Positions 1 through 8,558 of a stretch of DNA of 64,000 nt are shown here, in pieces; the first letter of the stretch is position 1; every line of letters starts with the position of its first letter. Made by a program: the position numbers and the translations under genes. The stretch lies in assembly GCA_910587935.1 (NCBI GenBank), contig CAJUNP010000001.1:246337-310336 (forward strand), read 5' to 3'. The notes under the pieces were generated by a model. That model did no database searches. It was not told the DNA's origin and saw only the letters and a list, made by a program, of their open reading frames with translations. Source of the DNA: an uncultured Lachnospiraceae bacterium (lineage in GTDB: Bacteria > Bacillota > Clostridia > Lachnospirales > Lachnospiraceae).

Positions 1-2
1 GC

Positions 3-728
3 GGCATGCTGGCGTTTGCCGATGGGGATGATGCTTTTTATATTCCGGTTTCCGCCGCGGCGGAAGCAAGCGGAAAGATGTATCGGACGATTCCGTATAC
101 CGGTGAGTCTACGCAGCTTGACGTGCGGCATGGCCTGGCGCCGTTTCCGGTCTGGATCGCCTTTTTAAGCCGGGTCAGCGGTATTCACGCTACGATTCTG
201 GCACAAAGCATCCTGGGTGGCGTTTTGTTGTTATTATGTTATTTAATATACAGCCGTATTGCAAACCTGCTGTTTGCCGGACAGGAGGAAGGAATTCCCT
301 ATTTTATGCTGTTTGTGTCGCTGCTCATACTTTTTGGCAATTATTCTTTTTATACGTCGGAAACGTTTTTGATGACAAGAACCAGCCAGGGAAAAGCTGT
401 GCTGGGGAGCTTGATTATTCCGTTTCTGTTCTGGTGTCTTCTTCAGGCGGGCCGGGAATACCGGAAGGATTATGAGTCGTCGCCGGAGAGCAAAAGGCCG
501 CGGCGGAAGGGGGGTAAAGAAAAGCTTCGTCTGGGCATTTTAATGGTTTTGGCGACGGCGGCTTCCTGGCTGTGCAGCAGTTTCGGCACTTTTTTATGCG
601 CGGCGCTGATCGGGACAGGGGGACTGGTTATTTCTTTGGCTTATCGTAACTATAGAGCATTTATATATGCTGCGGTATGCGTATTGCCTTCGGCGTTTTT
701 TGCTGTTTTTTATATCTTGCTTCAGTAG
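3..728 (+). CDS. Polytopic membrane protein, 5'-truncated by the window edge (DUF6077-like, tentative)
   Basis: The reading frame is open from the left edge, so the true start is probably upstream. An internal Met at base 6 is not preceded by a visible ribosome site. The 240 visible residues begin with a soluble loop containing DGDDAFY and PYTG, followed by several hydrophobic helices (about residues 50-90, 100-118, 130-145, 180-235) and a basic loop near residues 150-172. This pattern recalls large Lachnospiraceae membrane proteins of the DUF6077 type with GT-C-like topology. That family call comes from memory and is tentative. The next gene starts 21 bases downstream and is probably cotranscribed. 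Confidence 0.6.
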   Translation, partial: GMLAFADGDDAFYIPVSAAAEASGKMYRTIPYTGESTQLDVRHGLAPFPVWIAFLSRVSGIHATILAQSILGGVLLLLCYLIYSRIANLLFAGQEEGIPYFMLFVSLLILFGNYSFYTSETFLMTRTSQGKAVLGSLIIPFLFWCLLQAGREYRKDYESSPESKRPRRKGGKEKLRLGILMVLATAASWLCSSFGTFLCAALIGTGGLVISLAYRNYRAFIYAAVCVLPSAFFAVFYILLQ

Positions 729-749
729 GGAGAAGAATTCAGGGATAAG

Positions 750-1553
750 ATGGAGAAAGGCTTTGTAAAAATGTTGGAAGTGAGTGGAAAAATATTACAG
801 ATTTATAAAGAATATACGGGAACCGGTATGATCGGAGCGTTATTTCTGACAGCGGTCTTTTATCTGTTGTTTGAAGAAAGAGTACGGGAGAAAAAGCTGA
901 TACTTGCAGTTCTTCCTCTTGTTCTGGCAGCCTTTTTTGCCTGTCCGGTTTTTGCATATCTGATTTCGGGGTATCTGGATGAGGAGATTTATTATCGCTT
1001 TTTGTGGCTGCTGCCGGTGACGGCAGTTATAGCGTATGCCGGTGTCAGGGTGGTTTTAAAAGTTTCCGGTATCAGGCGGATCATGGCTCTGCTGGGAATT
1101 TGCGGAATTATAATGGTATGCGGCGATTACGTATATGATAATTCTTATTTTTCAAAAGCTGAAAATCCTTATCATGTTCCCGGAACGGTAGTAAAGATCT
1201 GCGATGAGATCCAGGTGGAGGGACGGGAGGTCAGGGCGGTTTTTCCCGGAGAAATGGTGCAATATGTACGTCAGTATACGCCGTATGTATGTATGCCTTA
1301 CGGGCGCGAAATGATTGTAGAACGATGGAAAATCGGCAATGAAATGTATGAACTTTTTGAACTTGGCCTGCCGGACGGTTTTGTCAGTGCGGATAAACTG
1401 GCGGAGACGGCAAGGAAATACGAAGTACATTACATTATCTGGGATTCCGGGCGTTTCATGGAGGGCAATCTGGAATCCTGCGGTTTCAGACTGCTGGATA
1501 CGATAGACGGTTATGCGGTTTATGTGGATGAAAAAGCAAATCTTAATTTATAA
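750..1553 (+). CDS. Membrane protein with C-terminal extracytoplasmic domain, unknown function
   Basis: This 267-residue protein has about four hydrophobic segments in its first 120 residues. A soluble C-terminal half follows, with motifs such as YHVPGTVVKICDEI and VHYIIWDSG. The start at 750 follows AGGGA at 741-745. It lies 21 bases after the previous stop, which suggests translational coupling. The two genes may encode halves of a machine that is a single chain in relatives, with ORF 1 carrying the GT-C-like membrane part and this one the C-terminal domain. That is inference, because each has its own stop and start. Its position beside a glycopolymer locus suggests an envelope role. Confidence 0.6.
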   Translation: MEKGFVKMLEVSGKILQIYKEYTGTGMIGALFLTAVFYLLFEERVREKKLILAVLPLVLAAFFACPVFAYLISGYLDEEIYYRFLWLLPVTAVIAYAGVRVVLKVSGIRRIMALLGICGIIMVCGDYVYDNSYFSKAENPYHVPGTVVKICDEIQVEGREVRAVFPGEMVQYVRQYTPYVCMPYGREMIVERWKIGNEMYELFELGLPDGFVSADKLAETARKYEVHYIIWDSGRFMEGNLESCGFRLLDTIDGYAVYVDEKANLNL

Positions 1554-1582
1554 AGATTTTTGGTATTTTTTCTTAAAACTTT

Positions 1583-1612
1583 TTGATTAACTTTACACGG
1601 CATGATTATAAT
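1583..1612 (+). promoter_or_regulatory. Sigma-A-type promoter for the SGNH-like gene
   Basis: TTGATT at 1583-1588 and a perfect TATAAT at 1607-1612 are separated by 18 bases. They lie about 43 bases upstream of the ATG at 1655, which also has a good Shine-Dalgarno (GGAGG). The surrounding sequence is AT-rich. Confidence 0.65.
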
Positions 1613-1654
1613 AGTAAGATAAATACTGTAAAAATGTACCGACGGAGGTAGTAT

Positions 1655-2821
1655 ATGAAGAAAAAATGGGAGTATGAGAAGGAAGAGGATTTTGAAGATC
1701 TATTCATTGACGATATAGCTGAAGAAGACGAAAATGCGGAGGCAGATCAGAACAGGCCTATGGAAGATGATGAGCTTGTTTTTATGGATCTGAATGAAGA
1801 AGACGAGGATTACACAGAGGAAGATGCGCCCCAAAAAAGAAGGGGTAAAGTAAGCCTTCATTATATTTTTCTCGGGGCGGCAGTTTGCATTGTGATTTTT
1901 GCGGCGGTTCGGCTGGCAATCTGGAATAAGGGAATAAAAGACGATACGGATGTAAGCATCAGCAATCCCGAGTATGATATCGAATCCATGGATTATATTC
2001 TGCCGTTAAATCCGCAGTATCTGGCAGGACGGGAGGATGACGGAATAACTACCGTGGTGTGCCTGGGCAATGCTCCTTTTGCAGATGACAGAAATGATGA
2101 GGACAATCTTGCGAATCTGATTGAAAAGGAATTGGGAGAAAATGCAAAGGTATATAACTGTTCTGTGGCTGACAGCTATATGACGGCCATGCGCCCTACG
2201 TATTCGGATGAACATGTTTTTGACGCGTTCAGTTTTTACTGGCTGACTGCCGCATTTGCTGTTGATAACTGGCAGGTGGTAGATTCAGCGCTGGAAGCGC
2301 TGCCGGAGGTTTCCGCTGATTTGCAGGAGAGTATGGATTTGCTTCGCAGTATTGATTTTGAACAGGTAGATGTAATTGCAATCATGTATGATGCCAATGA
2401 CTATCTGGGAGGACGAAAAACGATTAATACGGATAATCCGACGGATATCCAGTTTTTTACAGGCGCTCTGGCCGCCGGAATCCAATTGATCCAGCAGACC
2501 TATCCGCATATCCGGATTATGGTTATGAGTCCCACATATGCATATGCGCTGGGGGAAAACGGAGAATATTTAAGTTCCGATCTGACGGATTACGGCGTAG
2601 GACCGCTTGCTACGTATGCGATGCTGGAATCCAATGTATGTTATGAGAACTCCGTGTCCTATATAGACAACCTGTATTCGGAGATGAATGCAAACAATGC
2701 ATCGGAATATCTTAAAGACCATATTCATCTGAACGATAAAGGCAGGAAGCTTCTGGCCCGCAGATTTGTGGAATGTCTTAATTTGTATAAAGGCGTGGCG
2801 GCGGAAAACGCTGACACATAA
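1655..2821 (+). CDS. Membrane-anchored SGNH/GDSL-like protein lacking the usual nucleophile Ser
   Basis: This is a 388-residue type II membrane protein. It has a strongly acidic cytoplasmic tail (residues 1-60), a basic stop (KRRGK), one membrane helix (about 70-90) and a 300-residue extracellular domain. The extracellular part resembles the SGNH fold: a block I-like segment VVCLGNAPFADD, a block III-like YDANDY, and a clear block V DHIHLNDKG supplying Asp and His. The position that should hold the nucleophile (the Ser of GDS) is Ala in GNA, so the protein may not be a Ser esterase. It is adjacent to the GH25 and glycopolymer genes. In the SGNH family a wall-glycan acyl esterase would be expected; here a binding role is equally possible. 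Confidence 0.75.
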   Translation: MKKKWEYEKEEDFEDLFIDDIAEEDENAEADQNRPMEDDELVFMDLNEEDEDYTEEDAPQKRRGKVSLHYIFLGAAVCIVIFAAVRLAIWNKGIKDDTDVSISNPEYDIESMDYILPLNPQYLAGREDDGITTVVCLGNAPFADDRNDEDNLANLIEKELGENAKVYNCSVADSYMTAMRPTYSDEHVFDAFSFYWLTAAFAVDNWQVVDSALEALPEVSADLQESMDLLRSIDFEQVDVIAIMYDANDYLGGRKTINTDNPTDIQFFTGALAAGIQLIQQTYPHIRIMVMSPTYAYALGENGEYLSSDLTDYGVGPLATYAMLESNVCYENSVSYIDNLYSEMNANNASEYLKDHIHLNDKGRKLLARRFVECLNLYKGVAAENADT

Positions 2822-2837
2822 AAGTTTTCAGTAAAGA

Positions 2838-2880
2838 AAAAACAGCGATAAGAACTTTTATCGTTCTTAACGCTGTTTTT
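2838..2880. terminator. Bidirectional rho-independent terminator
   Basis: A 10-bp outer stem (2838-2847 with 2871-2880) and a 6-bp inner stem (2850-2855 with 2863-2868) sit between two convergent genes. T-runs follow on the plus strand, and an A-run on the left gives a T-run on the minus strand. It can therefore serve both the SGNH-like gene and the zinc-ribbon gene. Confidence 0.85.
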
Positions 2881-2885
2881 GTTAA

Positions 2886-3179
2886 TTACCGGATTGCAGT
2901 AGCAGAAATATTGTCATCGCTTGGAATGTTTTGGTTTTGCTGTTCTTTATACCATTTGCTGTACTTGTACATACGGTAGATTGTGCTTAATTCCTTAAGT
3001 TTTTCTTCATCCTGGCAAAGCAGATGAAATGCTTCGCGCTCAGGAAGATCCATATTGACGTAAGTCATATACGGAATCCGCAGTTCAGCCAAAGCATCCG
3101 AACACTTTGGACAGCTCATTTTATGGCCGTTCAGCATATGTATGCGATGACAACGTTTACAATAATGCATGTACATCAT
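2886..3179 (-). CDS. Small zinc-ribbon protein, unknown function
   Basis: This 97-residue protein starts at 3179, where GGGG lies 8 bases upstream. A longer frame starting at 3260 would overlap the promoter and is rejected. Two CxxC pairs (YCKRC and CPKC) lie in the first 30 residues, separated by a basic loop, which is the layout of a zinc ribbon. The remaining 60 residues are charged and helical. It is a single-gene unit on the minus strand, divergent from the large GH25 gene. The function is unknown; nucleic-acid or protein binding is possible from the fold alone. Confidence 0.75.
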   Translation of the reverse strand: MMYMHYCKRCHRIHMLNGHKMSCPKCSDALAELRIPYMTYVNMDLPEREAFHLLCQDEEKLKELSTIYRMYKYSKWYKEQQNQNIPSDDNISATAIR

Positions 3180-3201
3180 CTTGAATTCCCCTTTTCTCAA
3201 A

Positions 3202-3216
3202 ACAAATATTATTTGT
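3202..3216. promoter_or_regulatory. Dyad ACAAAT-N3-ATTTGT, possible operator
   Basis: A perfect 6-bp palindrome with a 3-base centre lies between the minus-strand promoter and the ribosome site of the zinc-ribbon gene. The position suits a repressor site, perhaps autoregulatory. AT-rich palindromes also arise by chance, so the support is positional only. Confidence 0.3.
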
Positions 3217-3231
3217 AAACCTTGCAGTACT

Positions 3232-3260
3232 ATTGTGTCATTTGTTGCGAAAAAAGTCAA
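3232..3260 (-). promoter_or_regulatory. Probable promoter of the zinc-ribbon gene
   Basis: On the minus strand TTGACT (3255-3260) is followed after 17 bases by CACAAT (3232-3237). The -35 box is strong and the -10 box is weak. It lies about 50 bases upstream of the start at 3179. Confidence 0.5.
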
Positions 3261-3354
3261 TGATTATTTTATGTAATCCATCGACAGAAAAATTTTCCCG
3301 TAAAATCTTATGAAAAATTAAGAATTTTTTGAGATGGGAATTTATGTAAACAGC

Positions 3355-3383
3355 TTGAAACAGCAGATAAGCGATGTTATAAT
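3355..3383 (+). promoter_or_regulatory. Strong sigma-A promoter of the large GH25 gene
   Basis: TTGAAA (3355-3360), a 17-base spacer and a perfect TATAAT (3378-3383) lie 51 bases upstream of the ATG at 3435. Confidence 0.8.
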
Positions 3384-3434
3384 GTTACAGAATTATTACG
3401 CAGCAGCAGTTAATCATGAGGAAGGATGTAGTGA

Positions 3435-6365
3435 ATGAGGAAGTTGTTTGGGTTTCGGGGCGGAAAAACCGATGACGGAGAATATAACAATAAGTGGGAT
3501 GATTTAGAAGATCTGGAATTTGAGTATGATTCCGAAGAGGAATATTACGAAGAGGAAGACGAGGCGGAATATTCGGAGGAGTATTACGAAGAGGAGGACG
3601 AAACGGAGTATTCGGAGGAATATTACGAGGAGGAAGACGAAACGGAGTATTCGGAGGAATATTACGAAGAGGAAGACGAAACGGAGTATTCGGAAGAATA
3701 TTACGAAGAAGAAGACGAAGCGGAATATTCGGAGGAGTATTACGAAGAGGAAGACGAAGCGGAGTATTCGGAGGAATATTATGATGAAGAAGACGAAGAA
3801 TATTATATAGAGGAGCAGGAGCCGGAGAGGCTTCCGGGGTACGCGCCGGATTCCGGCAATTTTTTCAATAGAATTCTTAGCATTTTTTCACGTATGGATA
3901 CGGTAGACCGAATTGTGGCATGTACGGGAGTGGCAGTATTGATTCTGGCTCTTGTTACGGGAACCGTTTTTGCGGGAACCAAAATGGCCGACAGTCAGGT
4001 AAATTCTTTTGCAACGGTAGGCGAGCAGCTGGATGGTATTGAGGTGATCGGAGGCAGGGGACTGCTTGCGGTGGCAGACGCGCGGACGGCACGCCAGGAA
4101 ACGGCGGATATTGTAGAAGATATTGAAAAGAAAGAAACGCCTGATTATGAGGAAGGCGAGTATTCAAGCGAAGTAACGGTCGCTTTGAATATGACCTCCA
4201 TAAAAAAAGACTTAAAGATAAAAATTATCAATAAAAAGACAGGTAAGTTGATTTCCAATGTTCCCTTTGAGGTAACCGTTACCGATTCAAAGGGAAAAAG
4301 CAGTACCTGGAAAGATGAAGATAAGGACGGTATTATTTATAAAACGGATCTTGTTTCCGGCGACTACAAAGTAGCGTTAAAGGAATTGACCGGTTACGAA
4401 CAGTATAAAATTTCGACCGCTGCGCAGAGCGTAAAGGTAAAAGAAAATCTGGATTATGAAAAAGTTGATGTGGCTGATGAAATTAAAACGGAGGCTGAAG
4501 TTGACGCTTCAAAAGAAGATACTGCTAAAAATGATGTGGCGGAAGAATCCAGACTGCAGGATACCGTAGCCTGGGTTGAAAGTACCAAAACGCCTGTAAG
4601 CGAGACATATACGGAGATTCCCAAAACCTCCATCGAAGACCCGGCGTTGAAGCTGGCAAGTTTTGGCGGTTTTGTAAAACTGGCCGGAACATATAACGAA
4701 ACGGTTACAATTACCGGAGGCAGTGATCTGGCGGCAGACGGAAGCGTTACTTTGTCGGCGGTTACGTCCGGCTTTCCGGAAGATGTTTCGTATAGCTGGA
4801 CGGCCAGCGGAGCTAATGCGTCCTTGTCTTCAGCCGGCACAAGCACTACGACGCTGACGGTTAATAATACGGAGACGAAAGCGGTTCCCGTAGTTGTGAC
4901 CGTTACGGCTATAGCCACGGTGGAAGATGCTTCCGGAAATGAAACAAAGACTTATTATGATACGGCGTCCCTTACGCTTAACGTAGTGGCCGCTCCGATA
5001 CAGGATATTGTGATTTCTTCCACAAGTCTGTCGCTTACGGTGGGAGAGGAGGCGACACTTTCCGCAAAGCAGGACGATGCTGTAACGGGATTTACATGGA
5101 CATCCGATAATGAATCGGTTGCAACTGTGGACGGAAACGGTAAAGTTACAGGTGTTAAGGCAGGCAACGCCGTGATTACCGTAGCGAGGAACGGAGCGTC
5201 CGCAGTATGTAAGGTGAAGGTAAGCAATGCAGCGGTATCCATCAAACTGGATAAAACCAGCGAAACGCTTGTGGCAGGCAAGACATTGACCATTACGCCC
5301 TCCGTAACCGGGGGAGCCGTTTCCAAAAACAATATTAAATGGTCCAGTTCCAAGCCCAAGGTGGCGACCGTAACGGGAGACAATTCAAAAGCAACCGTGA
5401 CCGGGTTAAAAGCGGGGGATACGGTTATTACGGCAGAATATACCGAAAATGGCAAAACCGTAAAAGCAACCTGCGCCGTTAAAGTAAAATCCGGCGCGGA
5501 AACGGACACAACTACGGCGTTAAAAGACAAAAACGGGAATCCCGTATATGTGCTCAATGCGCAGGGGCAGTATGTGACGGCCGTTTACGCCGATTATTAT
5601 AAAAATCAGAAATTTTATACAAAGCAGCAGGGATATAAATATACAGGCTGGCAGACAATTGACGGAAAAGTATATTATTTTGACGCTAACGGCAATAAAG
5701 TCACCGGCAATCAGGTGATTCAGGGAGCGCAGTACAGTTTTGACAGCGACGGAGTTTTGATTAGCAGCAATGGAGTCCTTGGGATTGATGTTTCCAAGTG
5801 GAATGGTTCTATTGACTGGAACGCCGTGAAAAATTCCGGTGTGTCGTATGTTATTATCCGCTGCGGTTACCGCGGTTCCTCTCAGGGAACATTGATCGAG
5901 GATCCCAAGTACAGAACGAATATCCAGGGCGCGGCGGCGGCCGGGTTGAAGGTAGGCGTTTATTTCTTTACGCAGGCGGTAAATGAGATCGAGGCGGTGG
6001 AAGAAGCTTCTATGGTGTTATCGTTAGTGAAAGGATACAATATTTCTTACCCGATCTTTTTGGATGTGGAATCCAGCGGCGGCCGGGGAGACGGTATCAG
6101 TAAAGAAACGAGAACGGCCGTATGCAGGGCGTTTTGCCAGACCATAAAGAATTCCGGTTATGCGGCGGGTATCTATGCCAATAAAACATGGCTTAATGAA
6201 CGTATAGATTCCGGACAGCTCGGCGCATACAGGATCTGGCTTGCCCAGTATGCTTCCAAACCCACCTATGCCGGACGTTATGATATCTGGCAGTATTCTT
6301 CAAAGGGACAGGTCAGCGGAATTAAAGGAAATGTAGATCTGAATTTAAGCTATATGGGATATTAG
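3435..6365 (+). CDS. Large membrane-anchored GH25 muramidase with acidic repeats, Big2 and wall-binding modules
   Basis: This 976-residue protein probably cuts the N-acetylmuramic acid linkages of peptidoglycan. Domains in order: a cytoplasmic acidic tail with seven copies of a 13-residue Glu/Tyr repeat (residues 37-127); a basic stretch and membrane helix (about 160-181); a juxtamembrane beta-domain (about 248-345, TSIKKDLKIKI) shared with the other GH25 in this window; Ig-like regions including two Big2 domains (about 525-690); wall-binding repeats of the GWQTIDGKVYYFD kind (about 735-775); and the GH25 catalytic domain (about 780-976). GH25 acidic residues are present in GIDVSKWN and FLDVES. 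The membrane anchor and cytoplasmic repeat are unusual for a lysozyme and suggest control from inside the cell. It has its own promoter and terminator. Confidence 0.9.
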   Translation: MRKLFGFRGGKTDDGEYNNKWDDLEDLEFEYDSEEEYYEEEDEAEYSEEYYEEEDETEYSEEYYEEEDETEYSEEYYEEEDETEYSEEYYEEEDEAEYSEEYYEEEDEAEYSEEYYDEEDEEYYIEEQEPERLPGYAPDSGNFFNRILSIFSRMDTVDRIVACTGVAVLILALVTGTVFAGTKMADSQVNSFATVGEQLDGIEVIGGRGLLAVADARTARQETADIVEDIEKKETPDYEEGEYSSEVTVALNMTSIKKDLKIKIINKKTGKLISNVPFEVTVTDSKGKSSTWKDEDKDGIIYKTDLVSGDYKVALKELTGYEQYKISTAAQSVKVKENLDYEKVDVADEIKTEAEVDASKEDTAKNDVAEESRLQDTVAWVESTKTPVSETYTEIPKTSIEDPALKLASFGGFVKLAGTYNETVTITGGSDLAADGSVTLSAVTSGFPEDVSYSWTASGANASLSSAGTSTTTLTVNNTETKAVPVVVTVTAIATVEDASGNETKTYYDTASLTLNVVAAPIQDIVISSTSLSLTVGEEATLSAKQDDAVTGFTWTSDNESVATVDGNGKVTGVKAGNAVITVARNGASAVCKVKVSNAAVSIKLDKTSETLVAGKTLTITPSVTGGAVSKNNIKWSSSKPKVATVTGDNSKATVTGLKAGDTVITAEYTENGKTVKATCAVKVKSGAETDTTTALKDKNGNPVYVLNAQGQYVTAVYADYYKNQKFYTKQQGYKYTGWQTIDGKVYYFDANGNKVTGNQVIQGAQYSFDSDGVLISSNGVLGIDVSKWNGSIDWNAVKNSGVSYVIIRCGYRGSSQGTLIEDPKYRTNIQGAAAAGLKVGVYFFTQAVNEIEAVEEASMVLSLVKGYNISYPIFLDVESSGGRGDGISKETRTAVCRAFCQTIKNSGYAAGIYANKTWLNERIDSGQLGAYRIWLAQYASKPTYAGRYDIWQYSSKGQVSGIKGNVDLNLSYMGY
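3543..3815 (+). repeat. Seven tandem 39-bp units encoding a 13-residue Glu/Tyr/Asp repeat
   Basis: The unit YYEEEDEAEYSEE, with Ala or Thr at position 8, occurs six times; a degenerate seventh copy is YYDEEDEEYYIEE. The DNA copies differ mainly at third positions (gag/gaa). This points to selection on the protein and possible slipped-strand change in copy number. It encodes part of the cytoplasmic tail of the GH25 protein. Confidence 0.95.
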
Positions 6366-6379
6366 ACGAGAACAGTAAG

Positions 6380-6420
6380 CGGATATTTTTCGATGAATTT
6401 GCGGAAAATATCCGTTTTTT
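6380..6420 (+). terminator. Rho-independent terminator after the large GH25 gene
   Basis: The arms CGGATATTTTTCG and CGGAAAATATCCG pair with a single internal T-A/A-T rich stem and are followed by six T. It starts 14 bases after the stop codon. Confidence 0.85.
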
Positions 6421-6489
6421 AACGGACACGGCAGGGAATACTATTTTGATGGGAAGCGGATGTATCTTTGATGCAAGTAAAAATTAGAA

Positions 6490-6518
6490 TTGTCAATATG
6501 GTAATAATTGTTTATAAT
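6490..6518 (+). promoter_or_regulatory. Promoter of the rhamnose and glycopolymer operon
   Basis: TTGTCA (6490-6495), a 17-base spacer and TATAAT (6513-6518) lie 50 bases upstream of the rfbB start at 6568. It is the only strong promoter I see before the run of closely spaced genes that follows. Its position also rules out the upstream TTG at 6508 as the rfbB start. Confidence 0.8.
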
Positions 6519-6567
6519 AAAAAAGAATATGCCCGCTATGCAGGCAGAAAATCGGAGGTTTTACGCC

Positions 6568-7650
6568 ATGAGAACTTATTTGGTAACCGGCGGCGCCGGA
6601 TTTATCGGATCAAATTATATTCACTATATGTTTGAAAAGTATGGGGAGCAGATCCGCATCATTAACGTTGACGCGTTGACTTATGCGGGAAATCTGGAAA
6701 ATCTGAAAGATATCGAAGACCGATCCAATTATACATTTGTGAAAGCGGATATTTGTGATAAAGAAGCCATAAACCGGATTTTTACCGAAAATGAAATTGA
6801 CCGTGTCGTCCATTTCGCAGCCGAAAGCCACGTGGACCGCAGCATCCGGGAACCGGAGGTTTTCATCCGCACGAATGTGCTGGGGACTGCCGTACTGTTA
6901 AACTGTGCAAAAGCGGCGTGGGAAAAGGAAGACGGCTCTTACAAAGAGGACAAGAGGTTCCTTCATGTATCGACCGACGAGGTGTACGGCTCTCTCGATG
7001 AAGACGGCGGTTATTTTTATGAGACGACGCCTTATGCGCCTCACAGTCCCTATTCGGCAAGCAAGGCCGGATCGGACATGCTGGTAAAATCTTATATGGA
7101 TACGTATCATTTTCCGGCCAATATAACGAATTGTTCCAATAATTACGGACCTTTTCAGTTCCCCGAGAAATTAATTCCGCTGATTATTAACAACGCTTTA
7201 TCGGGTAAGAAGCTTCCGGTGTACGGCGACGGCAGGAATGTGCGTGACTGGCTGTATGTAATGGATCACGCAAAGGCCATCGATATGGTTATGGAAAAAG
7301 GTCGGCTGTTTGAAACCTACAATATCGGCGGCCATAATGAAAAGCAGAACATTGAGATTATCCACATGATCATAGAGACCCTGCAGGAGATGCTTCCCGA
7401 TTCCGATCCCAGAAAAGCGAAGGTAACGAAGGAACTGATTACCTTCGTAGAGGACAGGAAGGGGCATGACAGACGTTACGCCATCGCACCCGATAAAATT
7501 AAGGCTGAGATCGGATGGGAGCCGGAAACCATGTTTAAAGAAGGCATCCGTAAAACGATTCAGTGGTTCTTTGAACATGAGGAATGGATGAAACATGTAA
7601 CCAGCGGCGATTATCAGAAATATTACCGGGAAATGTACAGGGAAGACTGA
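6568..7650 (+). CDS. rfbB: dTDP-glucose 4,6-dehydratase
   Basis: The enzyme converts dTDP-glucose to dTDP-4-keto-6-deoxyglucose, the second step of dTDP-L-rhamnose synthesis. At 360 residues it is of normal length. The Rossmann NAD motif TGGAGFIGSNY is at the N-terminus. The catalytic TDEVYG and the YSASK Tyr/Lys pair of extended short-chain dehydrogenases are intact. The ATG at 6568 follows CGGAGG, and translation from the upstream TTG at 6508 would start inside the promoter. It is the first gene of the operon, 38 bases before rfbA. Confidence 0.95.
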   Translation: MRTYLVTGGAGFIGSNYIHYMFEKYGEQIRIINVDALTYAGNLENLKDIEDRSNYTFVKADICDKEAINRIFTENEIDRVVHFAAESHVDRSIREPEVFIRTNVLGTAVLLNCAKAAWEKEDGSYKEDKRFLHVSTDEVYGSLDEDGGYFYETTPYAPHSPYSASKAGSDMLVKSYMDTYHFPANITNCSNNYGPFQFPEKLIPLIINNALSGKKLPVYGDGRNVRDWLYVMDHAKAIDMVMEKGRLFETYNIGGHNEKQNIEIIHMIIETLQEMLPDSDPRKAKVTKELITFVEDRKGHDRRYAIAPDKIKAEIGWEPETMFKEGIRKTIQWFFEHEEWMKHVTSGDYQKYYREMYRED

Positions 7651-7688
7651 TTACGCCTGCCGTAGCAGGTAACAGAAAGGACAGGCTT

Positions 7689-8558
7689 ATGAAAGGAATT
7701 ATTTTGGCGGGCGGCTCCGGCACCAGGCTTTATCCGCTTACGAAAGCAATTTCAAAGCAAATTATGCCGGTATATGACAAACCCATGATTTACTATCCTT
7801 TGTCTACACTGATGCTGGCCGGGATCCGTGAGATTTTAATTATTTCCACGCCCAGGGATCTGCCGGTTTTTGAAGAACTGCTTGGAAGCGGGGAACAGCT
7901 GGGATTGCAGATTCACTATGCCGTTCAGGAAACGCCCAGAGGTCTTGCGGATGCTTTTCTAATCGGCGCGGATTTTATCGGTAAGGACAGCGTGGCTCTG
8001 GTTCTGGGGGATAATATATTTTACGGACAGAGTTTTTCAAGAGTACTCAGAGAGGTTGCTTCCCGGGAAAAAGGGGCTACGATTTTCGGTTATTACGTCA
8101 GAGATCCGAGGGAATATGGTGTTGTGGAATTTGACGAGACGGGAAAAGCATTGTCCATTGAAGAAAAACCGGAGCATCCCAAAAGTAATTATGCGGTTCC
8201 CGGCCTGTATTTTTATGACAATGATGTGGTGGAGATTGCGGCAGGCGTGAAGCCATCCGCCCGGGGCGAAATTGAGATTACCAGCATTAATAATGAATAT
8301 TTAAGACGCGGTACGCTGCGTGTGGAGACTCTTGGGAGAGGCTTTGCATGGCTGGATACCGGGAACCACGATTCGCTTCTGGACGCGGCGGATTTTGTGT
8401 CGGCATTTCAGAAAAGGCAGGGGCTTTATATATCCTGTATTGAAGAGATCGCTTATAAACGCGGTTTTATAAGCAGGGAGCAGCTGCTTAGCCTTGCGGA
8501 GCCGCTTATGAAAACGGATTACGGAAAGTACATGGTAGAGGTTGCAAATGGACTCTAA
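7689..8558 (+). CDS. rfbA: Glucose-1-phosphate thymidylyltransferase
   Basis: This 289-residue enzyme makes dTDP-glucose from glucose-1-phosphate and dTTP, the entry step to dTDP-rhamnose. The nucleotide-binding GGSGTRLYPLT is at residues 8-18. The substrate-binding KPMIYYPLS, the GDNIFYG metal-site region and EEKP are all present. The start at 7689 follows AGAAAGGA; an in-frame extension upstream overlaps the end of rfbB and lacks the family motif. The next gene overlaps its last 11 bases. Confidence 0.95.
   Translation: MKGIILAGGSGTRLYPLTKAISKQIMPVYDKPMIYYPLSTLMLAGIREILIISTPRDLPVFEELLGSGEQLGLQIHYAVQETPRGLADAFLIGADFIGKDSVALVLGDNIFYGQSFSRVLREVASREKGATIFGYYVRDPREYGVVEFDETGKALSIEEKPEHPKSNYAVPGLYFYDNDVVEIAAGVKPSARGEIEITSINNEYLRRGTLRVETLGRGFAWLDTGNHDSLLDAADFVSAFQKRQGLYISCIEEIAYKRGFISREQLLSLAEPLMKTDYGKYMVEVANGL

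Noticed and set aside
3520..3810. A Lys/Arg/Thr repeat protein in another frame of the GH25 gene
   Set aside because: It is the out-of-frame reading of the 39-bp repeat and has no ribosome site.
3543..3815. Possible CRISPR-like array
   Set aside because: The 39-base units are contiguous without spacers and are in frame within the GH25 gene.
6508..6567. Upstream TTG extension of rfbB
   Set aside because: It begins inside the promoter spacer, before any likely transcription start.
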